Shown piece by piece: positions 10,046 to 19,365 of a DNA stretch of 64,000 nt. The notes below the pieces were generated by a model, which was given only the letters and a program-made list of their open reading frames with translations, did no database searches and was not told where the DNA came from. The stretch spans positions 682,001 to 746,000 of the forward strand of contig NZ_CP118247.1 of assembly GCF_028816475.1 (NCBI RefSeq), written 5' to 3'. Both the position numbers and the translations under genes were made by a program. Each line of letters starts with the position of its first letter. Position 1 is the stretch's first letter. The stretch comes from Devosia rhodophyticola (lineage in GTDB: Bacteria; Pseudomonadota; Alphaproteobacteria; Rhizobiales; Devosiaceae).

Positions 10046-11065
10046 GTGGTAGTGTCGGTTCTGACGCAAAAAAAGCTAGAAATTGAGCCCAGCGCCATAG
10101 ATCGGCTGCTGGAGAGTACGGCGTTGGACATGGCAAAGGTCAATGATCTGATCCTGACCCGAGCCGATTCTCATGTCGAAATGGTACCCGAATTGGCCCG
10201 CTATCTGATCGATAGCGGCGGCAAGCGCCTGCGTCCGATGCTGACCGTCGCGTCTGCGGCCCTGTTTGGTGGCGGCCACGGCAGTGCCATCAATTTCGCA
10301 GCGGCAGTTGAATTCATGCACAATGCCACCCTGCTGCACGATGATGTGGTGGATGATAGCGACATGCGGCGCGGTCGACCCGCCGCCCGGATGATCTGGG
10401 GTAATCAGGCCAGCGTTCTGGTTGGCGATTTTCTTTTGGGCCAGGCTTTCATGATGATGGTTGAAACCCGCGATGTCGACGCGCTGGGCGTTCTGGCCGC
10501 TGCCGCTGCTGCCATGGCGGAAGGCGAGGTGCTTCAATTGTCCAAGACGGGTGATCTGAGCACTACGGCGCAGGATTATGCCGCCGTCATCCGCGCCAAG
10601 ACTGCGACCTTGTTTGAATCAGCGTGCGAAGTGGGTGCCATGGCCGGCGGGGCCGGCAAAATTGGCCGCCATGCCCTCAAGACCTTCGGTCTGGAATTGG
10701 GCAATGCCTTCCAACTGGTCGACGACGTGCTCGATTATCGCGGTGCGGCGGATACAATTGGCAAAAATCGCGGCGATGATCTGCGCGAGGGCAAGATGAC
10801 GTTGCCGGTTATCCTGGCGCTAGCCGATGGCAGCAAGGCCGAACAGGATCTCATTACCGCAGCGCTTGGCGATGCCGAGGCCAGCGATGCAACGGTTGTG
10901 CAAATCGTGGAAATTCTTGAGCGTCACGAAACGCTCACCCAAACGCTGGATCAGGCGCGAGATCATGCCGATGCCGCTGTTGCAGCGCTCGAAGTGTTAC
11001 CAACTTCAGAATTGCGGGACCTGCTGGCTGATGTCGTCCGGTTCAGCGTTTCACGCGCCTACTGA
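10046..11065 (+). CDS. ispB: Polyprenyl (octa/decaprenyl) diphosphate synthase
   Basis: Trans-prenyltransferase that builds the long isoprenoid side chain of ubiquinone from farnesyl or geranylgeranyl diphosphate and IPP. Of about 339 residues, the first aspartate-rich motif is LLHDDVVDDSDMRRGRP and the second is LVDDVLDYRGAADTIGKNRGDDLREGK. GTG at 10046 is the likely start (GTG at 10052 is possible); no ATG is available in frame. Chain length cannot be read directly; C50 is usual in this group of bacteria. It overlaps the convergent ispE by seven bases. Confidence 0.9.
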   Translation: MVVSVLTQKKLEIEPSAIDRLLESTALDMAKVNDLILTRADSHVEMVPELARYLIDSGGKRLRPMLTVASAALFGGGHGSAINFAAAVEFMHNATLLHDDVVDDSDMRRGRPAARMIWGNQASVLVGDFLLGQAFMMMVETRDVDALGVLAAAAAAMAEGEVLQLSKTGDLSTTAQDYAAVIRAKTATLFESACEVGAMAGGAGKIGRHALKTFGLELGNAFQLVDDVLDYRGAADTIGKNRGDDLREGKMTLPVILALADGSKAEQDLITAALGDAEASDATVVQIVEILERHETLTQTLDQARDHADAAVAALEVLPTSELRDLLADVVRFSVSRAY

Positions 11066-11946
11066 TCAGGCACGATTAACGGCGCCGCCGTCACCCAATA
11101 ATTGGCCGGGCTGGCGCGCAATTCGTGGGCTGCCTGATGGGCCTGACCATTCGAGCCGAAGAGGCCGAACACCGTTGCGCCCGACCCCGACATGCGCGCC
11201 AGAATACACCCCGGCGCCATCGCCAGCCGATCAATCAGCGTGCCGATTTCGGGTACAATCTTGACCGCAGGCGGTTGCAGATCATTGCGCGTTTCAGCCA
11301 GCCATATCCCCAGTTGCGCCGGCCGCGTCAGCGGGGAAGGCAATGCGGGCAGCGGATAATTGTCGTACCCGTTCATCCGCTTGAACACATCGGCGGTCGA
11401 TACCTGGATCATTGGATTGACCAGAACAATATGGCAGGCGGGAAACTGGGCGAGCGGGGTGATCACTTCACCCACGCCCCGCGCCAATAATGGTTGAGAA
11501 ATCAGGCAGGCTGGCACATCGGCACCCAGTTCGGCGGCCAGCGCGAACAGCTGTGGGTTATCGATTGTGCCCTGGCCCAACCGCGCCATGAGGCGCAACG
11601 CCGCTGCCGCATCGGCCGACCCCCCACCAAGCCCCGCGGCAATTGGAATGTTCTTGCGCAGTTCCAGCGCCAGTCCATGGGGCACGTTATCAGGCCATCT
11701 GGCCCTGAAGCCTGCGATGGCGCGAGCGACCAGATTGGTTTCGCCGTTGCTCAACCCTTCGCCAAACGGCCCGGTGATGACCAATGAATCCACTTCGGCT
11801 GCGCTGGCGTGCAGTTCGTCCGCCACCTCGGCAAAGACAAACAGGCTTTCAATGTCATGATAGCCGTTGTCGCGCCGCCCGATGACGTGCAGCGCGAGAT
11901 TGATCTTGGCGGGTGCTGTCTCGACTGCCAGTTGTTCCGCCGTCAC
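11059..11946 (-). CDS. ispE: 4-diphosphocytidyl-2-C-methyl-D-erythritol kinase
   Basis: GHMP kinase of the MEP isoprenoid pathway, phosphorylating CDP-methylerythritol. The 295-residue product has the N-terminal APAKINLALHVIGRRDNGYH signature, the ATP-binding PIAAGLGGGSADAAA loop and the C-terminal MSGSGATVFGLF motif. The GTG start at 11946 follows the TGA stop of the upstream TPR gene directly, so it is translated as part of the same message. Its product feeds the polyprenyl synthase encoded convergently next to it. Confidence 0.94.
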   Translation of the reverse strand: MTAEQLAVETAPAKINLALHVIGRRDNGYHDIESLFVFAEVADELHASAAEVDSLVITGPFGEGLSNGETNLVARAIAGFRARWPDNVPHGLALELRKNIPIAAGLGGGSADAAAALRLMARLGQGTIDNPQLFALAAELGADVPACLISQPLLARGVGEVITPLAQFPACHIVLVNPMIQVSTADVFKRMNGYDNYPLPALPSPLTRPAQLGIWLAETRNDLQPPAVKIVPEIGTLIDRLAMAPGCILARMSGSGATVFGLFGSNGQAHQAAHELRASPANYWVTAAPLIVPDQ

Positions 11947-13803
11947 TCAGTTTGCCGCAGGCTTATCGCTGCTGGGCGAACCCATAGCTGGCTGCTTTTC
12001 GGTTAGAGGCGTTTTCTTTTTCTTGGTCGAGATCGCCGGAGCCGCCTCGGCAGCCTTGGCGGGTACGCCGGTGGCTGCCTCTGGCGCCATGGTCTCGGGA
12101 GTGAGGGCATGTTCGGCAAGTTTGGGCGCCACCCGCTCCGTCACTGTGCCAACTGTATCGACGGCCACGGCAATGGTCCATTGAAAGCGCGCCTCGAGCG
12201 AACGCCCGACCTTGAGATAGGCGTCGCCCAAATGGTCATTTATTTCGGGGTCATTGGGCAAGAGTTGCACGGCCTTTTCAAGCGTTGCCACTGCTTCCTG
12301 ATCACGACCAAGCTTATAATAGGCCCATCCCAGACTATCGACGATATAGCCATCCTGTGGCGAAGCTTCGACAGCCTTCTTGATCATGTCCAGAGCGCGC
12401 AACAAATGCATGTTCTGGTCGATCCAGCTATAGCCGAGATAGTTGAGGACGGCGGGCTGTCCGGGCACCAGTTCGAGCGATTTGAGAAAATCGGCTTCGG
12501 CTTCAGGCCAGCGCTTGCCCCGTTCATAAGCGATGCCGCGCACATAATAAAAGCGCCAGTCGGTGGGGTGTTCACCGCCGGTCAGCGCCAATGCCTTGGT
12601 ATAGGCAGCGGCCGCCTCATCGTATTTTTCGTCGTAACGCAACAGATCACCGAGCACGGAAACCGCGTCGAGATTATCGGGTTGAACCGCTACAATATTG
12701 CGCAATTTCTGCTCAGCGGCTGGCCGATCCCCCAACGCATCAAGATTTTGGGCAATCCGAACCGCAGCGGTAGAACGCATTATCGACTGGGGCGGGATGG
12801 TTTCATAAAGCTCGTTGGCCATCGCCTGTTGGCTGTTCTGGTCAAACAATTGGCCGACTGCCAGTTTGATCACGTCCGACTGCGGATCGAGATAAAGCGC
12901 CAGTCGTAAAAAGACCAGCGCCAGTTCGGTGCTATTGTCGCGCTGTAGAGCAACGCCGATGCCATGGTACATTTCAGCGGCCCCAATCAGGGCGCTGGTG
13001 GTGAATTTTCCCGGATGCTTACGCTCGGCAATCTCCTGCTTGACCCGGGTCACGACCGGGTGGGACAGGCCTCTGGCCTCGAAATTGTCGATGGCCGCCA
13101 TGGCCTCGTCCCACTTGTCATTATCGGCAAAGACCCGGGCGTAGACTTCAACGATCCGGGCTACATAGGGTTCAGCCTCGAGTGCCTTGGCCACCAGATC
13201 CATGGCCTTGGCGTTGTCGCCTTCGGCTTCAGCCATCAGGGCACGGTGAAAGGCCAGAAAATCCTCCAATCCGTTCAACGACAATTCCTGCAGCAGCGCT
13301 TCGGCTTTGTCGACCTGCCTGTCCCCAATGAAGGCCCAGGCTCGCAGGACCGTGCCGGTAATGGCGGTAAAGCTGTCCTGGCTGACGGTGGACAGCATTG
13401 ATTCGGTTTGAGCGTAATTACCGTTCTTGAGGGCCTGAGTACCGACCAGCACCTTGGCCAATTCGTTGCTTCCGTCTAATTCGAGCAGGCGCTTGGCCAT
13501 GTCGGCGGCTTGGTCAACCTGCCCGTCGCTTGCCAGCGAAACGACGGCCCGCTCGACAATGATGCGGCTATCCCAATTGTCGCGGGCCGCTACGCCAAAA
13601 TAGTCCGCCGCCTCATGGGTTCGCAGGTCATGCAATGCCTGTTGGCCTGCCACAAAGCTGCCGCTGGGGCTGACCCCGGGGGTCAGAAAATTCTTGATGA
13701 TCGAGGCAGTCTTGGATTCGGCATGGGCGGCAGGAGCAATGGCTGCGCCAAGGACGACGGCCAGAAGCAGCGCACGCGCCAGACGGTTCAGAAGCTTTGT
13801 CAC
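11947..13803 (-). CDS. Secreted/periplasmic TPR-repeat protein
   Basis: About 618 residues, with a signal peptide (LLLAVVLGAAIAPAAHA, likely cleaved after AHA) and tetratricopeptide repeats over most of its length; clear examples include the RPAAEQKLRNIVAVQPDNLDAV region and WAYYKLGRDQEAVATLEKAV. The C-terminus is Ala/Lys/Pro-rich. GTG at 13803 is chosen because AAGGGAG lies about 10 bases upstream; an earlier in-frame ATG lacks this spacing. A TPR protein upstream of ispE is a recurrent arrangement in Rhizobiales. The partner is unknown; a scaffold or envelope role is inference. Confidence 0.88.
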   Translation of the reverse strand: MTKLLNRLARALLLAVVLGAAIAPAAHAESKTASIIKNFLTPGVSPSGSFVAGQQALHDLRTHEAADYFGVAARDNWDSRIIVERAVVSLASDGQVDQAADMAKRLLELDGSNELAKVLVGTQALKNGNYAQTESMLSTVSQDSFTAITGTVLRAWAFIGDRQVDKAEALLQELSLNGLEDFLAFHRALMAEAEGDNAKAMDLVAKALEAEPYVARIVEVYARVFADNDKWDEAMAAIDNFEARGLSHPVVTRVKQEIAERKHPGKFTTSALIGAAEMYHGIGVALQRDNSTELALVFLRLALYLDPQSDVIKLAVGQLFDQNSQQAMANELYETIPPQSIMRSTAAVRIAQNLDALGDRPAAEQKLRNIVAVQPDNLDAVSVLGDLLRYDEKYDEAAAAYTKALALTGGEHPTDWRFYYVRGIAYERGKRWPEAEADFLKSLELVPGQPAVLNYLGYSWIDQNMHLLRALDMIKKAVEASPQDGYIVDSLGWAYYKLGRDQEAVATLEKAVQLLPNDPEINDHLGDAYLKVGRSLEARFQWTIAVAVDTVGTVTERVAPKLAEHALTPETMAPEAATGVPAKAAEAAPAISTKKKKTPLTEKQPAMGSPSSDKPAAN

Positions 13804-13930
13804 GAGGCGATATTCTCCCTTGGCCACCAGAGCCACAGTTTGGCGTAAAGATTGTCCAATTTAGGACTGCGCCGCAAGGCCACACGCGATTGTGTGAACG
13901 CAATAGATGCAAATCCCCAGACGTGGGGCG

Positions 13931-15576
13931 CTACATGCCGACATAATTGGGTCCACTGCCCCCTCAGGCGGCACCCAGGTAATGTTCTGGGCCGGGTCTT
14001 TGATATCGCAGGTCTTGCAGTGCACGCAGTTGGCCGCGTGGATGCGAAAAACCGGCTTGCCGTCCTGTTCACCGATCTCATAGACCCCAGCCGGACAATA
14101 GAGAGGGGCGGGTTCGCCATAACGCGGCAAATTCAGCGATATCGGCACGCCGGGATCCGCAAGTTGCAGATGCACCGGCTGGTCTTCATCATGGGCGATA
14201 TTGGCCAGATAGACCGAGGAAGCGCGGTCAAACCGGGTCTTGCCGTCGGCGCGTTGATAGGCGCGGCCCGTTACGGCACTCCTGGGTTTGAGCGCCGCAA
14301 AATCGCGCTTCTTGTGATTGAGCCCGCCCAAAAACGACCGGCCAAGCAGGGCGCTACTCCAAAGTTCCACTCCTGCAGCGGCCACCCCGGCAACCGTGCC
14401 CAGGCGCGACCACAATGGCTTGACGTTCTGGACGGCGCGCAGTTCATCCTCGATGCCGGTGGTAAAGATCGTCTGTGCAAAATCCTCGATCACATCGTGC
14501 TGACGCCCCGCCGACACTGCACGAACCACCGCGTCGGCGGCACCGATGCCGGAGAAAATGGCATTGTGAATGGCCTTGAGGCGTGGCGCGTTCATGAAGC
14601 CCGCGGCGCACCCGATCAGCCCACCACCGGCGAACGCCAGGTGCGGTACCGATTGCCATCCGCCCGACGTCAGGGCGCGCGCGCCATAACTCAACCGCGT
14701 CGCCCCTTCGAGCAGTCTGGCAATGGATGGGTGGGTCTTGAAGCGTTGGAATTCATCAAACGGGGACAGGGTGGGATCGGCATAATCGAGATGCACCACC
14801 AGCCCCAGATAAAGTTTTCGATCCTGGGCATGATAGGCAAAGCCGCCACCAGAGGTGGCGTTGTCCAGCGGGAAACCCAGAAAATGATCGGCTTTGCCCG
14901 GCTGATGATTTTCCGCCGGTATTTCCCAGACTTCCTTGATGCCCAGCCCGTATTTTTGAGGCTGGCGCTCCAGATCGTGCGTGCCAATGATCTTTTTGGC
15001 CAGCGAGCCGCGTGCGCCTTCGGCCACCAGCGTATATTTGGCTTCAAGCGCGATACCGCTGGCAAAACCGGGCTTTTCATTGCCTTTTCGATTGCGTCCC
15101 AAATCGCCGGTAATGATGCCGCGCACCGGCCCGTCCTCATCGCCCAGCACATCAACCGCCGCCGTCATCGGAAAAATATCAACGCCCAGATCGGTGGCCT
15201 GTTCGCCTAGCCAGCGCACCAGATCGCCAAGGCTGACAATCACCCCATTTGGTGTTTTCATCTGCGGGGGCAGGGCAAAATGGGGAATGGTGAAATCGCT
15301 CCTGGCGGTCAGGAAATGATAATCGTCGCGGCTGACATGGGGGCCGACCGGTGCACCCATTTTGCGCCAATCGGGCAATAGTGCATCCAGCCCCGCCGGA
15401 TCCATGACCGCGCCCGAAAGAATATGCCCGCCAACTTCGGCGGCCTTTTCCACGACGGTCACGGCGATTTCGGGATTTTTCTGCTTGATGCGGATGGCGG
15501 CGGCGAGCCCCGCAGGTCCCGCGCCCACGATCAACACATCGGTGGGCAGGGTTTCGCGGTCGCCAGCTTGGGCCAT
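13931..15576 (-). CDS. Electron transfer flavoprotein-ubiquinone oxidoreductase, frame broken near the 3' end (probable sequencing error)
   Basis: Membrane-associated FAD/4Fe-4S enzyme passing electrons from ETF (fatty acid and amino acid oxidation) to ubiquinone. The FAD dinucleotide motif VGAGPAGLAAA is near residue 17. The cluster cysteines lie in LYCPAGVYE and NCVHCKTCDIKDP near the C-terminus. The uncorrected frame leaves the family sequence after WVPPEG and would run on to 13861. Adding one C to the C5 run at 13959-13963 gives the normal ending PEGGSGPNYVGM with a stop at 13931-13933, about 548 residues. The deletion probably reflects a homopolymer error; catalytic parts are unaffected either way. 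Confidence 0.93.
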
Positions 15577-15691
15577 GGATTTGCCTCGGTATTGGTCTTA
15601 ATCGGCCACGCCGGAAAATTCTGAGCAAATTTCGGGATCGGACCGGCAAATTCCGGTGACCCCATTCGCGGATCATGCTCTAACAGAAATC

Positions 15692-16507
15692 ATGGTAAAA
15701 GATCGACCCCTCAATCACGCCGAAATGGTTTCGGTGCTCGAATGGTATCGCGACGCCGGGGTTGACCTGGCCGTGCTTGACGAGCCGGTGGATCGTTTTG
15801 CCCAGGCGACCGCCGCGTCCAGCCGCCGCCCTGCCCTGCCCCCAACCGAGGCCAGCGCGCCGGCCCCTGCCCCGATTGTCACCTCGATGGCTGCTGACCC
15901 GGCAGAGGCGCGGACGCTTGCCGCCAGTGCCCAAACACTTGAGCAGCTTGCCGAACTTTTGGGTGCGTACGAAGGGTGTGGCCTCAAGCAACGCGCGACC
16001 CAGCTGGTGTTTGCCGATGGCAATCCTGAAGCCGAAATCATGCTGATCGGGGAAGCCCCGGGTGCCGAAGAGGACCGGCAGGGCAAACCGTTCGTCGGCA
16101 AATCCGGGCAATTGCTCGATCTGATGCTGGCCGCCATCGGTCTGGATCGCACCAGGGTCTATATCGCCAATACGGTTCCCTGGCGTCCGCCGGGCAATCG
16201 CGCCCCAACGCCCGAAGAGCTGACCCTGTGCCTGCCCTTTCTTGTGCGCCAGGTCGAACTAGTCGCGCCAAAGGTCATTGTGACGCTCGGTGGCCCGGCC
16301 ATGCAGTCGGTTTTCGGCGTTACGACCGGCATTCTCAAGATGCGGGGCAAATGGGATACGATCAGCCTGGGCGCCCATAGTGCCGAGGCCATGCCAACGC
16401 TGCATCCCGCCTATCTGCTGCGCTCTCCCGCGGCCAAGCATCAGGCCTGGCGCGACATGCTGGCGTTGCGTCTAAAACTGAATTCGCTCGAAATCACCCA
16501 AAGATAG
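15692..16507 (+). CDS. Uracil-DNA glycosylase family protein (family 4/5-like)
   Basis: Base-excision repair glycosylase superfamily, about 271 residues from ATG at 15692 (a GTG at 15656 is an alternative). Motif 1 is GEAPGAEEDRQGKPFVGKSGQ and motif 2 is HPAYLLRSP; NTVPWRPPGNR lies between them. The N-terminus LEWYRDAGVD is typical of alphaproteobacterial members, followed by a Pro/Ala-rich linker. I count only two cysteines (EGCGLK and LTLCLPF), so the four-cysteine iron-sulfur site of classical family 4 enzymes is incomplete. It is divergent from ETF-QO. Confidence 0.82.
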   Translation: MVKDRPLNHAEMVSVLEWYRDAGVDLAVLDEPVDRFAQATAASSRRPALPPTEASAPAPAPIVTSMAADPAEARTLAASAQTLEQLAELLGAYEGCGLKQRATQLVFADGNPEAEIMLIGEAPGAEEDRQGKPFVGKSGQLLDLMLAAIGLDRTRVYIANTVPWRPPGNRAPTPEELTLCLPFLVRQVELVAPKVIVTLGGPAMQSVFGVTTGILKMRGKWDTISLGAHSAEAMPTLHPAYLLRSPAAKHQAWRDMLALRLKLNSLEITQR

Positions 16508-16508
16508 G

Positions 16509-16538
16509 CTGACAAATCAATCCGGCTCGCCTTATGGT
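16509..16538 (+). promoter_or_regulatory. Candidate sigma70-type promoter for the MFS-moaB pair
   Basis: CTGACA at 16509-16514 is followed after 18 bases by TATGGT at 16533-16538, about 45 bases before the MFS start. The -10 element is identical to that of the ATP synthase promoter at 38484. Assignment rests on motif and spacing only. Confidence 0.4.
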
Positions 16539-16584
16539 CGGTATAGTTGAGTTGCCCTACCATACCAGCCGCCGGAAACGCACC

Positions 16585-17877
16585 ATGGCCTCGGTTATCA
16601 AGATTTACGCTCTGTTCCTGGGCTCGGCGCTGCTGATGTTCGGGGGCGGTCTGCAGGGGCTGCTGCTGTCGGTGCGCGGTGCCGAGGAAAATTTCTCCTT
16701 ATTGGCACTCGGCCTTATCGGCACCGGCTGGTCGGTCGGTTTTGTCGCCGGATCAATCACCGTGCCGCTGGTGGTGCGCAAGGTCGGCCATATCCGCGCC
16801 TTTTCGGTCATGGCTGCCATTGGCACCATCACCATCCTGCTCAATCTGCTGTTGATCAACGACATTAGCTGGATCCTGTTGCGGGCGCTTTCGGGCTTCT
16901 GCTTTGCCGGCGCGGCCATGATTGTTGAAAGCTGGCTCAACGAAGTGGTCGACAATCGAAATCGCGGCACGATCTTTTCGGTCTACGTCACCATCAATAT
17001 GGCTGCTTCGACACTGGGCCAGGTCGCCATGTCGATTACGGGGGTCACGGGTTTTCTGCCCTTTGTCATCGGCGCCATCAGCTTTATCTGCGCGGTCCTG
17101 CCGACCGCTATGACCTCGAGCCCGCAGCCGCGCCCGCTGGCTTCGGCCAAGCTCGATATCAGGCTCTTGTACAAGACCTCGCCAGTCGCCGCGATCGCCG
17201 CGTTTTCGGTGGGCATGGCAAATGGCTCGTTCGGCACGCTCGCCCCAGTCTATGGCTATCGGCAGGGGCTGGACGCCAGCGGCATCGCACTTCTGTTTGC
17301 CCTGACCGCGCTTTTGGGAGCAACGGCACAAATCCCCTTTGGGCGACTTTCGGACAAGATCGACCGGCGACTGGTGCTGATTGGTCTGTCGAGCGCTGCC
17401 GCCGTCATTGGGGCCCTGACGGTCCTGATCAATCCCGGCGATGGCTGGATCATGTATGTGCTGTTTGCCGCCTATGGCTTTTGTGCCAACCCGATTTATG
17501 CGGTGGCGGTGGCCCACGCCAATGACTTTGCCAGGGATGGCGACTTTGCCAAGATAGCGGGCGGCATGTTGCTGATTTTGGGCATCGGGCTGGCGCTGGG
17601 CCCAGTCGTTTCCTCGATGATCATGAACGCCTATCATCCGGTGGGCCTGTTCATCGTCACGGCTGCTTTCCATGGTGCGCTGGCGGTAGCAGCATTTTTG
17701 CGCATGCGGGTGCGGGCCAGCGTTGATGCGGCAGATCGTGCGCCGTTCCAACCGATGGGCAACGACAAGCAGAACACGCCTGAGTCCCTGGCCCTGGACC
17801 CGCGTGGCGAAACCGACGACATTGCCGACGTTGACGATATTGATCTGGATGCAGCGATAAAGGATGGCGATGTTTAA
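16585..17877 (+). CDS. MFS transporter (YcaD-like)
   Basis: Major facilitator superfamily protein of about 430 residues with roughly 12 hydrophobic segments. It has the loop 2-3 region LVVRKVGHIRAF and the central GRLSDKIDRR motif typical of MFS loop 8-9. The C-terminus is an acidic cytoplasmic tail ([19 protein letters not shown]). The start is taken at ATG 16585; upstream in-frame codons are less hydrophobic. Substrate unknown. The stop overlaps the moaB start by a few bases, but a functional link is not evident. Confidence 0.85.
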   Translation: MASVIKIYALFLGSALLMFGGGLQGLLLSVRGAEENFSLLALGLIGTGWSVGFVAGSITVPLVVRKVGHIRAFSVMAAIGTITILLNLLLINDISWILLRALSGFCFAGAAMIVESWLNEVVDNRNRGTIFSVYVTINMAASTLGQVAMSITGVTGFLPFVIGAISFICAVLPTAMTSSPQPRPLASAKLDIRLLYKTSPVAAIAAFSVGMANGSFGTLAPVYGYRQGLDASGIALLFALTALLGATAQIPFGRLSDKIDRRLVLIGLSSAAAVIGALTVLINPGDGWIMYVLFAAYGFCANPIYAVAVAHANDFARDGDFAKIAGGMLLILGIGLALGPVVSSMIMNAYHPVGLFIVTAAFHGALAVAAFLRMRVRASVDAADRAPFQPMGNDKQNTPESLALDPRGETDDIADVDDIDLDAAIKDGDV

Positions 17878-18406
17878 GTCCGCCCTCGATACCACCCGCA
17901 GTTTCAGGCCGCTCAATATCGGCGTCATCGCGGTTTCCGATAGTCGCACGCTTGAAACCGATACGGCTGGCGCACTGTTGATATCGCTTCTGGAAGCCGA
18001 TGGGCACAGGAGCGCTGGCCGACAGGTGGTGCGCGACGATATCCAGCTCATTCGGCAGGCGGTTCAAAATCTGGTCGCCGACCCAAAGGTCGATGTCGTG
18101 TTGACTACCGGCGGTACCGGTTTTTCGGGGCGCGACGTCACCCCCGAAGCCATCGAGCCACTGTTTGATAAGCGCATGGATGGATTTTCGGTGCTGTTTC
18201 ACCAATATTCGGCAACCACGGTAGGCACCAGTTCGATCCAGTCGCGCGCCACGGCGGGGCTTATCGGCACCACATTCGTTTTTGCTCTACCCGGCTCGCG
18301 CGGTGCCTGCCGTGATGCCTGGGAGGGGATTTTGAGCCACCAGCTCGATTATCGCCATAGCCCCTGCAATTTTGTCGAACTAATGCCTCGGCTGGACGAA
18401 CGCTAA
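17870..18406 (+). CDS. moaB: Molybdenum cofactor biosynthesis protein B
   Basis: MoaB/MogA-fold protein of molybdopterin synthesis, which adenylylates or binds molybdopterin. About 178 residues with [16 protein letters not shown] at the N-terminus and the molybdopterin-binding [16 protein letters not shown] loop; [13 protein letters not shown] is the usual C-terminal motif. ATG at 17870 is preferred over ATG 17864 because AAAGG lies at a workable distance only from the former. It overlaps the preceding MFS gene and is convergent with the APH-family gene, with the stop codons overlapping. Confidence 0.93.
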   Translation: MFKSALDTTRSFRPLNIGVIAVSDSRTLETDTAGALLISLLEADGHRSAGRQVVRDDIQLIRQAVQNLVADPKVDVVLTTGGTGFSGRDVTPEAIEPLFDKRMDGFSVLFHQYSATTVGTSSIQSRATAGLIGTTFVFALPGSRGACRDAWEGILSHQLDYRHSPCNFVELMPRLDER

Positions 18407-19302
18407 CGCGCAATTGCCTCAAAATGGTCGGCAAAAACCGCGTTCAAGACGTGGCGCGCCGCGTCGGCCTTTTCGGGCGCATTGGTGTCCGCCAGCGTTA
18501 TCAGTGCTTTCCATAGCGCCCAGCCGCGCGCCCGGGCCCAAAAAGCGAAGTCGGCGTTGATGGCCTGTTTGAAAATTGTTCGAGCGCTGGCATCGAGCAA
18601 TGTCCAGGCAATGGTGAGATCGCAGGCATAATCGCCGACCCCGGCGCTGCCGAAATCAATGACCGCGCACAGGCAGCCGTCGGCGACCAGCAAATTGGGC
18701 GCGCTGACATCGCCGTGCACCCATACCGGGGGCCCGTGCCATTCTGCGCTCAGCGCCGCCTCCCAAATGGTCGTTGCCAGCCTCGCATCGAGGCTATCGG
18801 CCAACATTGCAATCGCATCGCGCGTTTCGCGATCATAAATGCCAAGCGATCCACCGCGGTAAAAATTGTGCGCACCGGCTGGCGGCCCTCCCTTCGCATC
18901 GGCGCGATAGAGAGCCTTGAGGAACCCGGCAAGATCGCGGGCCAACGTGTCCAGATCGGCGATCCGTTCGGGCAAGGCCGTTTCACCCGCAATCCAGCCA
19001 TAGATCGACCACGGCGCAGGAAATTCGGGGTCCGGCTTTCCCAAACCAATCGGGGTTGGAATGGGCAGCGGCAATTGCTGAGCAAGACGCGGTAACCACT
19101 CATGCTCCTTTTCGACTTGCGCCACATAGTGTTCGGCGCTCGGCAGCCGAACGCTCATGGTGTCGCCAAGATGAAATGTGCGGTTGTCCCAGCCACCAGC
19201 CGCTACCGGACGCACCGGCAAATCCGCCCATTGCGGAAATTGGGCACCCACCAACCGGCGCACCAACGCCACATCGATCCTGTCGCCGTCCACCTTTTTC
19301 AT
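18403..19302 (-). CDS. Aminoglycoside phosphotransferase (APH) family protein
   Basis: Protein-kinase-like fold phosphotransferase of about 299 residues. The catalytic loop is VWVHGDVSAPNLLV (HGD..N, Brenner-type motif) and the metal-binding motif is VIDFGSAGVGD. The N-terminal nucleotide-binding part has AAGGWDNRTFHLG. ATG at 19302 is preferred over an upstream TTG. Members act on aminoglycosides, choline, homoserine or other small alcohols; the similarity does not imply antibiotic resistance. It borders the repeat region downstream. Confidence 0.82.
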   Translation of the reverse strand: MKKVDGDRIDVALVRRLVGAQFPQWADLPVRPVAAGGWDNRTFHLGDTMSVRLPSAEHYVAQVEKEHEWLPRLAQQLPLPIPTPIGLGKPDPEFPAPWSIYGWIAGETALPERIADLDTLARDLAGFLKALYRADAKGGPPAGAHNFYRGGSLGIYDRETRDAIAMLADSLDARLATTIWEAALSAEWHGPPVWVHGDVSAPNLLVADGCLCAVIDFGSAGVGDYACDLTIAWTLLDASARTIFKQAINADFAFWARARGWALWKALITLADTNAPEKADAARHVLNAVFADHFEAIAR

Positions 19303-19365
19303 CGCCCGATGCAATCACGCGCCACCGATTCTGTCACCACCAGCGCCTCCCCCTCACCTGATGTC

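Noticed and set aside
13852-15210. 452-codon plus-strand ORF antisense to ETF-QO
   Set aside because: The minus strand encodes a clear ETF-QO with cofactor motifs. The antisense frame has no recognisable domain and is a by-product of codon bias.
16753-18051. 432-codon minus-strand ORF antisense to the MFS gene and moaB
   Set aside because: It lacks hydrophobic pattern or motifs and overlaps two well-supported genes on the opposite strand.
18403-19302. Antibiotic resistance gene
   Set aside because: The APH fold is shared by many metabolic kinases, and there is no resistance-type context such as integrons or transposons.
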